From the NCBI GenBank assembly GCA_023400055.1, contig JAEXFN010000015.1:1-14805 (forward strand): a DNA stretch of 14,805 bases, in the 5' to 3' direction. The notes under the pieces were generated by a model. It saw nothing but the letters and a program-made list of their open reading frames with translations, was not told the DNA's origin and made no database searches. Origin of the DNA: Bacillota bacterium (GTDB taxonomy: Bacteria > Bacillota > UBA4882 > UBA8346). Positions 14,407 to 14,805 of this stretch are shown one piece after another (within the stretch, counting starts at the first letter, position 1; every line of letters begins with the position of its first letter). The translations under genes were made by a program, and so were the position numbers.

Positions 14407-14805
14407 GACATTGGAGGGGTTCTAAGGGGAAGCAGCGTCCCCTTAGCGGCGGGGTTGCAAGGGGTTTTCCGTTGAAACCCCTTGCAACCCCGCGGGCGAA
14501 ATCCTTGTTTTAGGCCTAAAAACTTAAAACTATCATACCCCAAAAACTTTAGCTTACAATTCAAACCGATCTCCCATCGAAAACCAACTACGCATGACTG
14601 AGCGAGCTTGTTTAGCGACTGAGTAAGCTTGCTGAGTGACTGAAAGAGCTCGCTGAGTGAGTCAGCGAGCTTGTTGAATGACTGAGCAAGCTTGTTGAGC
14701 GACTGAGCAAGCTTGTTGAGTGACTGAGCAAGCTTGTTGAGTGACTGAGCAAGCTTGTTGAGTGACTGAGCAAGCTTGTTGAGTGACTGAGCAAGCTTGT
14801 TGAGT
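14370..14805 (-). CDS. Possible 3' end of a coiled-coil heptad-repeat gene (start beyond window)
   Basis: An open minus-strand frame enters from beyond the window edge and ends at a stop at 14370, with 144 codons visible. The first 70 residues are ten heptads, five or more identical as LNKLAQS, then variants FNKLADS, LSELFQS, LSKLTQS and LNKLAQS. Leu or Phe at heptad position 1 and Leu at position 4 are always kept, the a/d pattern of a coiled coil. It is the only one of six frames open through all ten repeat units; the plus frames have a stop in every unit, and the other minus frames are closed in units 1 and 4. Six of 15 base changes, including all three in unit 1, are silent. The last 74 residues (starting CVVGFRWEIG) look unlike a domain and span the palindromes at 14422-14493, so the true C-terminus may have been altered. 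A non-coding minisatellite remains possible. Confidence 0.4.
   Translation of the reverse strand, partial: LNKLAQSLNKLAQSLNKLAQSLNKLAQSLNKLAQSLNKLAQSFNKLADSLSELFQSLSKLTQSLNKLAQSCVVGFRWEIGLNCKLKFLGYDSFKFLGLKQGFRPRGCKGFQRKTPCNPAAKGTLLPLRTPPMSGSSLNRKVNGQ
14422..14493. repeat. Two adjacent strong palindromes, REP-like element
   Basis: CTAAGGGGA/TCCCCTTAG (9-bp arms, loop AGCAGCG, 14422-14446) is followed three bases later by a perfect 19-bp inverted repeat (14449-14467 with 14475-14493, GCGGGGTTGCAAGGGGTTT and its complement, loop TCCGTTG). Paired G-rich palindromes like these resemble repetitive extragenic palindromic elements. A hairpin this strong inside a coding frame is unusual and suggests insertion. 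Confidence 0.7.
14596..14805. repeat. 21-bp tandem repeat array, continuing past the window
   Basis: Ten head-to-tail 21-bp units with no spacers. The unit begins GACTGAGCAAGC and ends TTGTTGAGT, with the palindrome CAAGCTTG inside. The last five (14701-14805) are identical, the unit at 14680 differs by one base, and the first four (14596-14679) differ by 2-5 bases each. The array reaches the last base of the window, so its true length is unknown. A unit of 3 x 7 bases fits a heptad-coding repeat on the minus strand. Confidence 0.97.

Noticed and set aside
14612..14794. 60-codon Ser/Leu/His repeat frame (LLSHSTS) on the minus strand
   Set aside because: It opens and closes within the repeat, has only a TTG start within a repeat unit, and is stopped in unit 1; the alternative heptad frame is better supported.
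14596..14805. CRISPR array
   Set aside because: The units are directly abutting 21-bp repeats with no unique spacers, and no cas genes are present.

Overview
The window looks like a chromosomal segment of a Gram-positive-type (Bacillota-like) bacterium with fairly high GC. Strong AGGAGG-type ribosome sites precede most genes. The gene set (a GntR/LacI-type regulator, a MASE3 histidine kinase, CapA, a UPF0178 protein, a membrane-anchored polysaccharide deacetylase, an HD-type CCA enzyme, CorA) also fits that group. I cannot name the genus from sequence alone.

Left part (1-4700): an MFS transporter, cut by the window edge and pointing left, diverges from a rightward cluster. That cluster holds a GntR-headed, LacI-type sugar/metabolite-sensing repressor, a LarA-family nickel-pincer racemase/epimerase with all key residues, and a HAD hydrolase with a large cap, and it ends in a bidirectional terminator at 4668-4697. 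A TTGACA promoter with a perfect 14-bp palindrome near the expected transcription start precedes the regulator. Together this reads as a self-regulated uptake and conversion module for an unidentified hydroxy acid or sugar acid.

Middle (4699-9898): a leftward orphan MASE3-PAS-HisKA-HATPase sensor kinase diverges from a rightward cell-envelope set: a CapA-family metallophosphatase-like protein, a UPF0178 (YaiI/YqxD) protein, and a membrane-anchored CE4 deacetylase with an Ig-like tail. The last of these is closed by an intrinsic terminator. The kinase/capA intergenic region carries a cluster of CGGGACG half-sites, some around a TATAAT box, that can form alternative hairpins.

Right part (9899-13750): a cytoplasmic-looking protein made of four BON domains converges on a leftward CCA-adding tRNA nucleotidyltransferase. 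A leftward CorA-type Mg2+/metal channel follows. A 240-bp patch of direct and inverted repeats separates cca from corA.

Far right (13711-14805): about 1.1 kb without a recognisable gene family. It is AT-richer than its surroundings and holds at least nine hairpins in about 515 bp, including a 19-bp perfect inverted repeat. It then runs into a 21-bp tandem repeat (ten visible copies, running off the window edge). Only one of the six frames is open through all ten copies. In that frame (minus strand) the repeat encodes a Leu-x-x-Leu heptad (LNKLAQS), so it may be the 3' end of a coiled-coil gene rather than a non-coding minisatellite. The hairpin field and the repeat array are the least explained parts of the window.
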